Below, piece by piece: positions 48,110-56,101 of a stretch of DNA of 64,000 nucleotides. This stretch comes from Flavobacterium crassostreae. GTDB taxonomy: Bacteria; Bacteroidota; Bacteroidia; Flavobacteriales; Flavobacteriaceae. The position numbers and the translations under genes are program-made. Numbering within the stretch: the first letter of the stretch is position 1; each line of letters opens with the position of its first letter. The notes below the pieces were generated by a model, which was given only the letters and a program-made list of their open reading frames with translations, did no database searches and was not told the DNA's origin. The stretch covers positions 1,922,001-1,986,000 of the forward strand of contig NZ_CP017688.1 in the NCBI RefSeq assembly GCF_001831475.1, read 5' to 3'.

Positions 48110-48706
48110 ATGACAAAAATTGTAGGATTAACAGGAGGTATTGGAAGCGGTAAAACCACCATAGCCAAGCATTTTGAGCTACTGGGAGTGCCAATTTATA
48201 TAGCAGATGAGCACGCAAGGCAACTCATGCAATCCAAAGCCATTTTGGAGGCTTTAAAGCAAACCTTTGGAACAAGCATTTTTGAAGCAGAGCAACTCCA
48301 TAGGCCAAGTTTAGCAGCAATAGTATTCCAAAATCCCGCCAAACTACAACAACTCAACGCCATTGTGCATCCAGCAGTGCAACACCATTTTCAGCACTGG
48401 CTGCTATCGTATACCACATACCCGTACGTTATTTACGAAGCAGCAATATTATTTGAAAGTGGCAACTACCAAAACTGCCACAGCATTATATGTGTAACTG
48501 CGCCATTGGAGTCTAGAATAGAACGGGTTATAGAGCGAGATCACACCACCAGAGCATTAGTAGAGAAACGCATTGCAGCACAATGGACAGATGCCCAACG
48601 CATTTCTAAAAGTGATTTTGTAATTGAAAACCTAGATCTTGAATTGGCTAAAGAAAATGTTGAAAAAATTCATAAAATTTTGATGATTAAACAAAACGAT
48701 CTGTAG
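48110..48706 (+). CDS. coaE: Dephospho-CoA kinase
   Basis: Last enzyme of CoA synthesis, phosphorylating the 3'-OH of dephospho-CoA. The 198-aa P-loop kinase has GLTGGIGSGKTTIAKHF (about 6-22), PIYIADEHARQL, IVHPAVQHHF, YEAAILFESG and VTAPLESRIERVIERD, all typical. It starts 1 bp after the glycosyltransferase stop codon, so the two are co-transcribed. In Bacteroides the RprX/RprY pair also sits by coaE, as here (48766-51063). Confidence 0.96.
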   Translation: MTKIVGLTGGIGSGKTTIAKHFELLGVPIYIADEHARQLMQSKAILEALKQTFGTSIFEAEQLHRPSLAAIVFQNPAKLQQLNAIVHPAVQHHFQHWLLSYTTYPYVIYEAAILFESGNYQNCHSIICVTAPLESRIERVIERDHTTRALVEKRIAAQWTDAQRISKSDFVIENLDLELAKENVEKIHKILMIKQNDL

Positions 48707-48752
48707 ATGTTAATGTTTGGTTAATAGATTATCATTCATACTGTTAAAATGC

Positions 48753-48760
48753 TAATTTTG
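48753..48760 (+). promoter_or_regulatory. -7 box at the histidine kinase start
   Basis: TAATTTTG, exact TAnnTTTG, ending only 5 nt before the ATG at 48766. If functional, the mRNA would be leaderless or nearly so. No -33 TTG at normal distance, so confidence is modest. Confidence 0.4.
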
Positions 48761-48765
48761 TATTG

Positions 48766-50349
48766 ATGAATAAATTTTTTTTTAGATTATTGGTAGTATT
48801 AATGAGTTTGTCTTTGATAGGGATAATACTCGTGCAAGTGTATTGGTTTAATAATTCGTTCAAAAACAATGACGAACAATTTAAATTTCATGTAAAACAA
48901 GTTATTGGCAATGTTGCAGACAAATTGCAAAAACAAGAAGCCTATAGTTTTTATGATAAATACAACCGTATCAAAGACAGCACAGGTAAAACCCCAAAAA
49001 AAGAAGATTTAACCGAATTTTATTATGTGCAAAGAAACACAAAGACCAACAAAACCATTGTGTATTCCAACAGCATAATATCCGAAGATTACGATATTAC
49101 CTCCTCGTTATTTAACAAAAAATTCAATAACGAAAAATTTAAAAATTTTAGTTCCAAGCGGATCACAGAAGTCTATAACAACCATGCGGTAGATAAATCC
49201 AATCTACAGCAAAATTTACTTCCGGACGTTACCATCGAAAAATCGGGCAACCTAGATGTATTAGACAAGGTGCAATTTGAAATTTCGTACAAAGATATAG
49301 CCGCAGCAATGCCATTAGAAGAACGAGTTTCAAAAGAAACACTAAACAAATTAATTAAAAAAGAATTAGAAGAATATGGCGTGAAAACCAAATTTGAATT
49401 TGGTATCTATAGCAACGGTATTGCCACCAATGTAAAATCTACTGATTTTGAGTACGACAAAGAAGCAACCTACTCCATACCAGTATATACAGACAACGAA
49501 GGCAACGAAAAATACAAGCTCTTGGTAAGCTTTCCGCACAAAAAAAAGTTTCTATTATCGGAGTTGATAAGCATTACAATTTTGTCTATAATATTTACGT
49601 TAATTATCATAGTGGCCTATTCAAGCGCCTTGAATCAATTGATACGCCAACGTCAAATATCAGAAATTAAAACCGATTTTATAAACAACATGACCCATGA
49701 GTTCAAAACCCCTATAGCAACCATCAACCTTGCCTTAGATGCCATAAAGAACCCAAAAATAATAGACGATCGAGAAAAGGTACTGAAATACCTGCAAATG
49801 ATTCGAGACGAAAACAAACGAATGCATGCACAGGTAGAAAACGTATTGCGGATTTCAAAACTAGAAAAAAAAGAACTAGACATAGACAAAGAATCCAGCG
49901 ATGTAGTAGAGGTAATCCATGATGCCATAGAACACGTCAATTTAATACTCGAAGACCGAGGCGGCCAAATAACCAGTCATTTCAACGCCGCTAGAACCAC
50001 AGTTTTAATCAACGAAGTTCATTTTACCAACGTACTGGTAAACATTCTGGAAAACGCCATAAAATACTCACCAGACATACCGGAGATAGAAATATACACC
50101 GAAAATATAAAAGACATGATCTTGATAAAAGTAAAAGATAACGGTCTAGGAATGAGTAAAACCGCACAAAAAAGAGTCTTTGAGAAATTCTATAGAGAAC
50201 ACACCGGAGACCTACACAACGTAAAAGGCCATGGTTTAGGCCTAGCCTACGTAAAAAGAATAGTAGAAGACCACAATGGTCACGTATATGTAGAAAGCGA
50301 AAAAGGAAAAGGAAGTACCTTCATAATAAAAATACCACTAATTAACTAG
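48766..50349 (+). CDS. Sensor histidine kinase (RprX-like)
   Basis: 527-aa membrane sensor kinase. TM1 about 8-28, a long periplasmic sensor region (about 30-262) of lysine-rich character without a recognised domain, TM2 about 268-288. The HisKA domain has phospho-acceptor His311 in NNMTHEFKTPIATI. The ATPase domain has NVLVNILENAIKYS (N box), VKDNGLGM (G1), FEKFYR (F box) and VKGHGLGLAYVK (G2). The response regulator follows 3 bp after. Gene order with coaE suggests an RprX orthologue; that is inference. Confidence 0.93.
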   Translation: MNKFFFRLLVVLMSLSLIGIILVQVYWFNNSFKNNDEQFKFHVKQVIGNVADKLQKQEAYSFYDKYNRIKDSTGKTPKKEDLTEFYYVQRNTKTNKTIVYSNSIISEDYDITSSLFNKKFNNEKFKNFSSKRITEVYNNHAVDKSNLQQNLLPDVTIEKSGNLDVLDKVQFEISYKDIAAAMPLEERVSKETLNKLIKKELEEYGVKTKFEFGIYSNGIATNVKSTDFEYDKEATYSIPVYTDNEGNEKYKLLVSFPHKKKFLLSELISITILSIIFTLIIIVAYSSALNQLIRQRQISEIKTDFINNMTHEFKTPIATINLALDAIKNPKIIDDREKVLKYLQMIRDENKRMHAQVENVLRISKLEKKELDIDKESSDVVEVIHDAIEHVNLILEDRGGQITSHFNAARTTVLINEVHFTNVLVNILENAIKYSPDIPEIEIYTENIKDMILIKVKDNGLGMSKTAQKRVFEKFYREHTGDLHNVKGHGLGLAYVKRIVEDHNGHVYVESEKGKGSTFIIKIPLIN

Positions 50350-50352
50350 AAT

Positions 50353-51063
50353 ATGGAAAACCCCAATAAAAAAATACTACTAGTAGAAGACGACCTTAAT
50401 TTTGGTGCCGTTCTAAAAGATTATTTAATGCTCAACGATTTTGAAGTAACCCTTGCCAAAAACGGAATGGAAGGCTTTGAGAAATTCAAAAAAGACAGCT
50501 TTGACTTGTGCATCCTAGATGTCATGATGCCTTACAAAGACGGCTACACCTTAGCCAAAGAAATAAGAGAAAAAAACAGCGAAGTGCCCATCATCTTTCT
50601 GACCGCCAAATCTATGAAAGAAGACGTGCTCAAAGGCTACAAAGCCGGTGCAGATGATTACCTAAACAAACCCTTTGACTCCGAAGTATTGTTGCTAAAA
50701 ATCAAAGCAATCATTCAAAGAAAATCTTCAGACATCAAAACAGAACAAGTACAATTTGAATTTCAGATCGGTAAATTCCACCTCAATTCAAAACTACGAT
50801 TCTTGACCTTTGACAACCAAGAACCCATAAAATTATCTCCCAAAGAAAATGAATTACTAAAAATGCTAATTCTTCATGAAAACGATTTAATGCCCAGAGA
50901 ATTGGCCTTAACAAAAATATGGAGAGACGATAACTATTTTACTTCCAGAAGCATGGACGTGTATATCGCCAAACTAAGAAAATATCTCAAGCTAGACCAA
51001 GATGTTGAGATCCTAAACATCCACGGAGAAGGTTTTAGATTAGTTGTAACCAACAAATCCTAA
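50353..51063 (+). CDS. OmpR-family response regulator (RprY-like)
   Basis: 236-aa transcription factor. Receiver domain with DD at 13-14, phospho-acceptor Asp56 in CILDVMMPYKDGY, FLTAKS and YLNKPFDSE. The C-terminal winged-helix domain has LSPKENELLKMLILHENDLMPRELALTKIWRDDNYFTSRSMDVYIAKLRKYL. It pairs with the kinase gene 3 bp upstream. Its targets are not in the window by any visible site. A terminator follows at 51083-51119. Confidence 0.95.
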   Translation: MENPNKKILLVEDDLNFGAVLKDYLMLNDFEVTLAKNGMEGFEKFKKDSFDLCILDVMMPYKDGYTLAKEIREKNSEVPIIFLTAKSMKEDVLKGYKAGADDYLNKPFDSEVLLLKIKAIIQRKSSDIKTEQVQFEFQIGKFHLNSKLRFLTFDNQEPIKLSPKENELLKMLILHENDLMPRELALTKIWRDDNYFTSRSMDVYIAKLRKYLKLDQDVEILNIHGEGFRLVVTNKS

Positions 51064-51082
51064 CAACCAACCAATAAAGAGC

Positions 51083-51119
51083 AAAAAAAAGACTTCAAGA
51101 AATTGGAGTCTTTTTTTTT
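51083..51119 (+). terminator. Intrinsic terminator after the response regulator
   Basis: AAAAAGACTTC and GGAGTCTTTTT form an 11-bp stem (one T-G pair) with an 8-nt loop and a long T-run. Directly followed by repeat copy 5. Confidence 0.85.
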
Positions 51120-51120
51120 G

Positions 51121-51263
51121 GAACCATTCCTGCCATACATTACAAGATTTATTTAAAAAAAACAATTTCTAATGCCTTCCAAAGAGCTTCCGTTGGTCGC
51201 TTTTGTAAGGCAAGAAATTTAGTTTTTTTTTAAAATAAATGCTTTTCATTACTGTCAGGGTTA
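51121..51263 (+). repeat. Dispersed hairpin repeat, copy 5 (long-stem variant)
   Basis: Left arm GGAACCATTCCTGCCATAC with TTACAAG, right arm TTTTCATTACTGTCAGGGTTA, somewhat degenerate. The centre is a very long imperfect stem: ATTTATTT / AAATAAAT, then AATTTCTAATGCCTT / AAGGCAAGAAATT, with an inner loop CCAAAGAGCTTCC. The inner part resembles the centre of copy 6 (52954-53094). Confidence 0.8.
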
Positions 51264-51270
51264 GCAGTGT

Positions 51271-52011
51271 TTATTCTAAATTAAGCTGTAACGCAAAGGT
51301 CTTTTTGTCTTCCTTATAAACACTAAAAATTATTGCCTGATTGGCATACTTCGCATCAATAACCACCTTGTCTTTTAGAGACAACTCTTTCAAAAAGTTC
51401 ATCTCAAAACTTTTAATCTCTTGATTCCAGACCACATTTTCATCCATCAAATCCAGACACCACTCCAAATACTTAACATTATTAACATGATGCACAATAT
51501 CTAAATCAGACAAACACACCGTTTTTTCAAAAAGAGAGCCTTTTGGAACGGCACTAACAATCTTAGAGAAACCTACTTGAGTGGCTTTTTTATCCGGAAA
51601 AAGCGCAAAATGCTGGTGATCCAAAGCCAAAGCCTCCGGACGACGCGTTTGGGTATTAAAAACAGCCCAAAAGGTCTCCGAACCAATAATCTTTTGTCCG
51701 TTTAAATGCACCTCCAAGGCCCTAACCGAACGAGAATTCTCTAAGGTATTGATCCAAGTAGTTACCGTAACTACATCCCGCCATTTGGGCAGCGCGCCAA
51801 CCTCTACCCGCATCCTGCTGAGCACCCAAGCCTGATTAAAAACCTGCATATCCGAAAAACTGATGCCGCCTAAATCCGAATGGGCAGCAGCCGTTAATTG
51901 CAAAATATGGCACAAATCGGTATATTTTAGATAGCCATTAGGCATGCATTGTGTAAAATTAATTTCCCAGTCTTTACGAAATACAGAGCTGAAATTGGAA
52001 CTTATGGGCAT
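51271..52011 (-). CDS. Acyl-ACP thioesterase
   Basis: 246-aa thioesterase of the acyl-ACP thioesterase (FatA/FatB-like, double hot-dog) family. It hydrolyses acyl-ACP to free fatty acid in the cytoplasm. Both hot-dog halves are visible: about 7-130 (INFTQCMPNGYLKYTDLCHILQLTAAAHSDLGG...AWVLSRMRVEV) and about 150-246 (VCLSDLDIVHHVNNVKYLEWCLDLMD, with the catalytic-type Asn/His region HHVNN). It is 9 bp downstream of miaA, same strand. Confidence 0.88.
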   Translation of the reverse strand: MPISSNFSSVFRKDWEINFTQCMPNGYLKYTDLCHILQLTAAAHSDLGGISFSDMQVFNQAWVLSRMRVEVGALPKWRDVVTVTTWINTLENSRSVRALEVHLNGQKIIGSETFWAVFNTQTRRPEALALDHQHFALFPDKKATQVGFSKIVSAVPKGSLFEKTVCLSDLDIVHHVNNVKYLEWCLDLMDENVVWNQEIKSFEMNFLKELSLKDKVVIDAKYANQAIIFSVYKEDKKTFALQLNLE

Positions 52012-52020
52012 AGTTACAGG

Positions 52021-52947
52021 CTATAAATTAGTTGTGTTTGTATTTAGGTATTCCAAAATAGTAGGGTAGGGCGTTTCAAAATCAAACCATTTGGTATTTT
52101 GGTCTCGTTTAAACCAGGTGAGCTGGCGTTTGGCAAAGCGTCTGGTATTTTTTTTGATTTCTTCGATGGCAAATTCTAAGGAGATTTCGGCATCAAAATA
52201 ACGAAATAATTCTCGATATCCTACCGTTTGCAACGCATTTAGGGTTTTGTTTGGATAGTGTTTTTTGGCCTCTGCCAGCAGCCCTTCTTGCATCATGGCA
52301 TCTACTCTTTGGTTGATCCGATGGTAGAGCTTAGTTCGTGGGGCTTCTAAACCAATCAAAATGGGGCTAAAGTTGCGGTTGTTTTGTTTTTGATTCAAAA
52401 AAGAGGAATAGGGTTTTGTGGATCCAATGCATACTTCTACAAAACGCATCATGCGTTGTGGGTTTTGTAGGGTTTGGGGATTATCGGTAGTTAGGGTTTT
52501 AAAATAATCGGGATCGAGTTCTTTTAATTGGTTTTGTAGGTAGATTATTCCTAATTTTTCGTAGTTGGCGTTTATGGTTTCTCGGATGGATGGATCGATT
52601 TCTGGAAAACTATCAAATCCTTTTAGGATGGCGTTGACATACAATCCGGAACCTCCTACAAGCACTACATAGTCGTGTGTTGTAAATAATTGGTCTATTT
52701 TAGCGATGGCTTCTTTTTCAAATTGGCCTACGCTGTAGCTCTCCAATATGGATTTGTTTTGGATGAAATGGTGGGGTGCTGCCGCTTGTTCTGCTTGGGT
52801 TGGTACGGCGGTGCCAATGGTCATTTCTTTAAAAAATTGTCTGCTATCACAAGAAACTATTTCGCATTTAAAGTGATTGGCAACCACAATACTTAGGGCG
52901 GTTTTGCCTATGGCTGTGGGTCCGATGATGGTGATTAAGTGTTTCAT
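52021..52947 (-). CDS. miaA: tRNA dimethylallyltransferase
   Basis: Adds a dimethylallyl group to N6 of A37 in tRNAs that read codons beginning with U. The 308-aa protein has the P-loop IIGPTAIGKTAL (Lys15), CEIVSCDSRQFFKEMTIGTAVP, PHHFIQNKSILESYSVGQFEKEA, VLVGGSGLYVNAILKGFD, and the C-terminal RFAKRQLTWFKRDQNTKWFD signature. Thioesterase gene follows 9 bp downstream. Copy 6 of the repeat lies only 6 bp upstream of the start codon, so any promoter must be within or beyond the repeat. Confidence 0.97.
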   Translation of the reverse strand: MKHLITIIGPTAIGKTALSIVVANHFKCEIVSCDSRQFFKEMTIGTAVPTQAEQAAAPHHFIQNKSILESYSVGQFEKEAIAKIDQLFTTHDYVVLVGGSGLYVNAILKGFDSFPEIDPSIRETINANYEKLGIIYLQNQLKELDPDYFKTLTTDNPQTLQNPQRMMRFVEVCIGSTKPYSSFLNQKQNNRNFSPILIGLEAPRTKLYHRINQRVDAMMQEGLLAEAKKHYPNKTLNALQTVGYRELFRYFDAEISLEFAIEEIKKNTRRFAKRQLTWFKRDQNTKWFDFETPYPTILEYLNTNTTNL

Positions 52948-52953
52948 GTTTTT

Positions 52954-53094
52954 TAGCCCAGATAGTAATGAAAACCCCGGAGGATTGCAAGTTAGTATTT
53001 CTTGGCGTAAAAGAGCGCCTTTTGAAGCTCCTTTTACGGCTTAGAAATACAAGTTGCAAGCTGAGGAGTTGTAATGGATAGCTGGATTTTGCTT
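52954..53094 (-). repeat. Dispersed hairpin repeat, copy 6 (long-stem variant)
   Basis: Minus-strand reading: GAAGCAAAATCCAGCTATCC with ATTACAA, a long stem TTGCAACTTGTATTTCTAAG / CTTGGCGTAAAAG-type arms of about 33 bp, inner GGAGCTTCAAAAGGCGCTC, then GGGGTTTTCATTACTATCTGGGCTA (split here as right arm). Opposite orientation to copy 5, with the miaA-thioesterase pair between. Confidence 0.85.
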
Positions 53095-53126
53095 CGGATT
53101 ATAAAAAATAATTAAGGGTTTTGGGT

Positions 53127-53954
53127 TTAAAATGCTTGTCCGCATTGGGGGCAATAGTTGGCATTGGGTGGGTATTCTTCGGTGCCGCATCCGCTGCATG
53201 GAAGGGGGCATTTGGGACTTGGATTGGCTGTTTTTCGGGCAATTTCGGCGGTGACAATTCCGGTGGGTACCGCTAGTATTCCGTATCCTAGGATCATGAC
53301 AAAGGAGGCGATAAACTGGCCGAGTGGGGTTACGGGAGAGATGTCTCCGTAGCCTACGGTTGTTAGGGTTACAATGGTCCAGTAGATGCTGGCCGGTATG
53401 CTGGTAAAGCCGCTTTGGTTGTCTTCTACTACGTACATTATGGAGCCTATCAGGATGGTGATGATCAGTACAAAGTATATAAAAACTACGATTTTGCCTC
53501 TGCTGGCATTTATGGCTTGCCGCAATTGTATGGATTGGCTTGAAAATTGGGGGTGGTTTAGGATTTTGAATAGCCGCAATAATCGTAAGGAGCGTACTAC
53601 GCTAAAGACGCTTGTTCCGAGAAAAAACAGCGATAAATACATGGGCAAAATGGCCAGTAGGTCTATAATGCCGTAAAAACTAAAGAGGTATTTGTAGGGT
53701 TTTGTGATCGTTAGGATGCGCAGCAGGTATTCGAGGGTGAAAAAAATGGTGATAATCCATTCTAAAAATACGAGTTCTGCATGGTATTTTTGATCAAAGG
53801 ATGCTACGGTTTCCATCATTACTAATGCTACGCTGAGTAGGATGAGTCCTAGCAGTATAAAATCAAATAAACGGCCTGCTTTGGTGCTGGTGCCATATAT
53901 GATGATATGGGTTTTTTGCTTAAAGCGTTGGTATTGGGATTTGACTCGTTGCAT
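53127..53954 (-). CDS. Voltage-gated-type potassium channel with C-terminal zinc ribbon
   Basis: 275-aa ion channel subunit from the ATG at 53954. Six membrane helices: S1 about 29-50, S2 62-82, S3 94-114, S4 with regularly spaced Arg (RSLRLLRLFK, 121-130), S5 154-176, pore helix and K+ filter TTVGYGD (198-204), S6 about 212-238. The C-terminal tail has two CxxC pairs (Cys253/Cys256 and Cys268/Cys271) of a zinc-ribbon, unlike the common KvAP-type protein. It acts as a tetramer in the inner membrane by family knowledge. Gating and function of the ribbon are unknown. Confidence 0.92.
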   Translation of the reverse strand: MQRVKSQYQRFKQKTHIIIYGTSTKAGRLFDFILLGLILLSVALVMMETVASFDQKYHAELVFLEWIITIFFTLEYLLRILTITKPYKYLFSFYGIIDLLAILPMYLSLFFLGTSVFSVVRSLRLLRLFKILNHPQFSSQSIQLRQAINASRGKIVVFIYFVLIITILIGSIMYVVEDNQSGFTSIPASIYWTIVTLTTVGYGDISPVTPLGQFIASFVMILGYGILAVPTGIVTAEIARKTANPSPKCPLPCSGCGTEEYPPNANYCPQCGQAF

Positions 53955-53974
53955 TGGCAAATAAGGCTGATGGG

Positions 53975-55336
53975 TTAGAATTGGAGCAGTTTTGGGTTTT
54001 TTTGTCTGCGCAAATAGGCTTGGATGATGTTTTTGGTATCGCGGTTGTTTTGCATGGGTATCAAGATATTTTTTAGAATGTCCATGTTGGTGATTTGGTA
54101 GTTTAGATCATAGAATGCATAGCCTTTATAGATGCCGTTTTCTATGAGTATGGCACTGCGTTCGCTGCTGCTTCGGCCACGGTCTAAAAGTACCATGTTT
54201 TGATTTTCAAATGCATAGTGGCTTATAAAATTGGTTACTCTGCTGTTGTATTCTGCTGGGGGTAGTAGTCCCATGCAGGCACCGTCACATTCTTTGATGG
54301 TGTAGGCAAAGCAGGCGTTTTTGGTTTGGTATAATCCAGTATATTTTTGGCAGAGATGGTATTTTTCGGTGATTTTGAAGAGTAAATTTTTGCCTTCGTC
54401 TAAGCTAGTAAAGGAGGTGATTTCTTTTTTTCGGCCGTCTGCTTTTTGTAACTTTAGATTTAAATAGCCATTGGTGTCCATCTCCGGATATAGGGCCCAC
54501 TGAAATATGTTTTTTCGTTGTGCTCTATTGTATCTGGGTTTGTGAATTTTTATTTCTTGACTTTCTTTTAGTAGTGCAACTAGTTCGCTGCCAGTTTCTT
54601 CGTAAGTAACTGTAAAGACTTCGGCTTGAATTTTTTTGGCACTGGTGGTAATTCCGGTAAAGTGTTGGTTGATTCGTTTTTTGATGTTTTTACTTTTGCC
54701 TACATAAATTAGGTCTCCTTTTTGGTTGTAAATGTAATAGACACCTGTTTTTGTGGGTAAATCTTGGATTATTTCTACTAGTTTAGGGGCAAGGCCTTTT
54801 TCTACTTTGAGCTTTACAAAGTTTTGAATGATTTCTTTATGGGTGTCTTTTTCTAGGAGTATTTGAAATAATTTTACGGTTGCTAGAGCATCTCCGCTTG
54901 CTCTATGTCTATCTGTCATTGGGATTCCTAGGGCACGTACTAATTTGCCTAGACTATGTGAGGGTTGTTCTGGGAGTAATTTTTTGGATAGTTCTACTGT
55001 GCAAAGGGTTTTTTGGCTAAAATCATAGCCCAATCGTCGGAATTCTGTACGCAAAATACGGTAGTCAAAATCGGCATTGTGTGCCACCAAGATGCAGTCT
55101 GTGGTGATTTCGATAATGCGTTTGGCTATTTCATAAAATTTTGGTGCCGAGGCTAGCATGGCATTGTTGATACCGGTTAATTTGACTACAAAGGGTTGGA
55201 TTGGAATTTCGGGATTGACCAAGCTAATAAATTGGTCTACAATTTCATGGCCATCAAATTTGTATATAGCAATTTCTGTAATTCCTTCTTCATTGAATTG
55301 TCCTCCGGTGGTTTCTATGTCTAGTATTGCGTACAA
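53975..55336 (-). CDS. DEDDh exonuclease / GIY-YIG nuclease fusion
   Basis: 453-aa two-nuclease protein. The N-terminal DnaQ-like exonuclease (about 1-170) has YAILDIETTGG with the first acidic pair (Asp6, Glu8), VAHNADFDYRIL and HRASGDALATVKLF. A GIY-YIG domain (about 205-285) follows: TGVYYIYNQKGDLIYVGKSKNIKKRINQHF, as in UvrC or Cho. The remaining C-terminal part resembles UvrC-adjacent sequence with Cys (CDGACMGLLPPAEY). The start codon is TTG at 55336, since no ATG precedes MYAILDIE in frame. Probably acts in DNA repair. Confidence 0.9.
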   Translation of the reverse strand: MYAILDIETTGGQFNEEGITEIAIYKFDGHEIVDQFISLVNPEIPIQPFVVKLTGINNAMLASAPKFYEIAKRIIEITTDCILVAHNADFDYRILRTEFRRLGYDFSQKTLCTVELSKKLLPEQPSHSLGKLVRALGIPMTDRHRASGDALATVKLFQILLEKDTHKEIIQNFVKLKVEKGLAPKLVEIIQDLPTKTGVYYIYNQKGDLIYVGKSKNIKKRINQHFTGITTSAKKIQAEVFTVTYEETGSELVALLKESQEIKIHKPRYNRAQRKNIFQWALYPEMDTNGYLNLKLQKADGRKKEITSFTSLDEGKNLLFKITEKYHLCQKYTGLYQTKNACFAYTIKECDGACMGLLPPAEYNSRVTNFISHYAFENQNMVLLDRGRSSSERSAILIENGIYKGYAFYDLNYQITNMDILKNILIPMQNNRDTKNIIQAYLRRQKNPKLLQF

Positions 55337-55413
55337 ATTTAGTTGTTTAAAGTGTGCGTATATAAGGCTATTTGCTTTTAGTAAGCAGTAGTTTGTAAGG
55401 CTTTTGTTAAAAA

Positions 55414-56073
55414 TTAATTTCGACCTCCAAAGATACTGCTACCTACACGTACCATGGTGCTTCCACAGGTTATTGCTAAAGGATAGTCACTAGACATCCC
55501 CATAGATAAGGTGTCAAAATGGGGTAGCTGCTGTTGTGTGACTATGCCATCAAAAATAGATTTTAAGGCCAAAAATTCTTTTTTAATTTGGTCTTGGTTT
55601 TCGGTAAAGGTAGCCATGCCCATCAGGCCTACAATGCGTATGTTGCGCATTTCTAAAAAAGTTTTGGACTGTAGTAGGGCTGTAAGTTCTGGCTGGTCAA
55701 GGCCAAATTTGGTTTCTTCATCGGCTATATGCAATTGTAGCAAACAGTCAATTGTTCTGTTGTTTTTGAGGGCTTGTTTGTTTATTTCTTGCAATAATTT
55801 TAAACTGTCTACAGCGTGTATTAAATGAACAAATGGAGCCATAAATTTGACTTTGTTGGTCTGTACATGACCTATCATGTGCCACTGAATGTCTTTGGGC
55901 ATTTGTTCCCATTTTTCGGCCATTTCTTGAATTTTGTTTTCGCCAAAAATTCGTTGGCCAGCATGGTAGGCTTCCATTAGATCCGAAACGGGTTTTGTCT
56001 TGGACACTGCAACAAGAGTAACGTTTTGCGGAAGTGTTGCTTGTATGTGTTTTAAATTGGTGCTAATTGCCAT
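55414..56073 (-). CDS. YggS family pyridoxal phosphate homeostasis protein
   Basis: 219-aa PLP-binding protein, fold type III (YggS/PROSC), from the ATG at 56073 (MAISTNLKH); a longer frame starting 56145 would overlap the DUF1015 gene. The PLP lysine is in LVAVSKTKP (Lys31 or close), then GENKIQEMAEKW, WHMIGHVQTNKVK, LHAVDS-type segment, TKFGLDQPEL, LMGMATF and LSMGMSSDYPLAI with the C-terminal phosphate site GSTMVRVGSSIFG. It controls free PLP in the cytoplasm in known bacteria. 28 bp downstream of DUF1015 gene. Confidence 0.95.
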   Translation of the reverse strand: MAISTNLKHIQATLPQNVTLVAVSKTKPVSDLMEAYHAGQRIFGENKIQEMAEKWEQMPKDIQWHMIGHVQTNKVKFMAPFVHLIHAVDSLKLLQEINKQALKNNRTIDCLLQLHIADEETKFGLDQPELTALLQSKTFLEMRNIRIVGLMGMATFTENQDQIKKEFLALKSIFDGIVTQQQLPHFDTLSMGMSSDYPLAITCGSTMVRVGSSIFGGRN

Positions 56074-56101
56074 GTGTTTTATTTTATTACTGCTATTTTT
56101 A

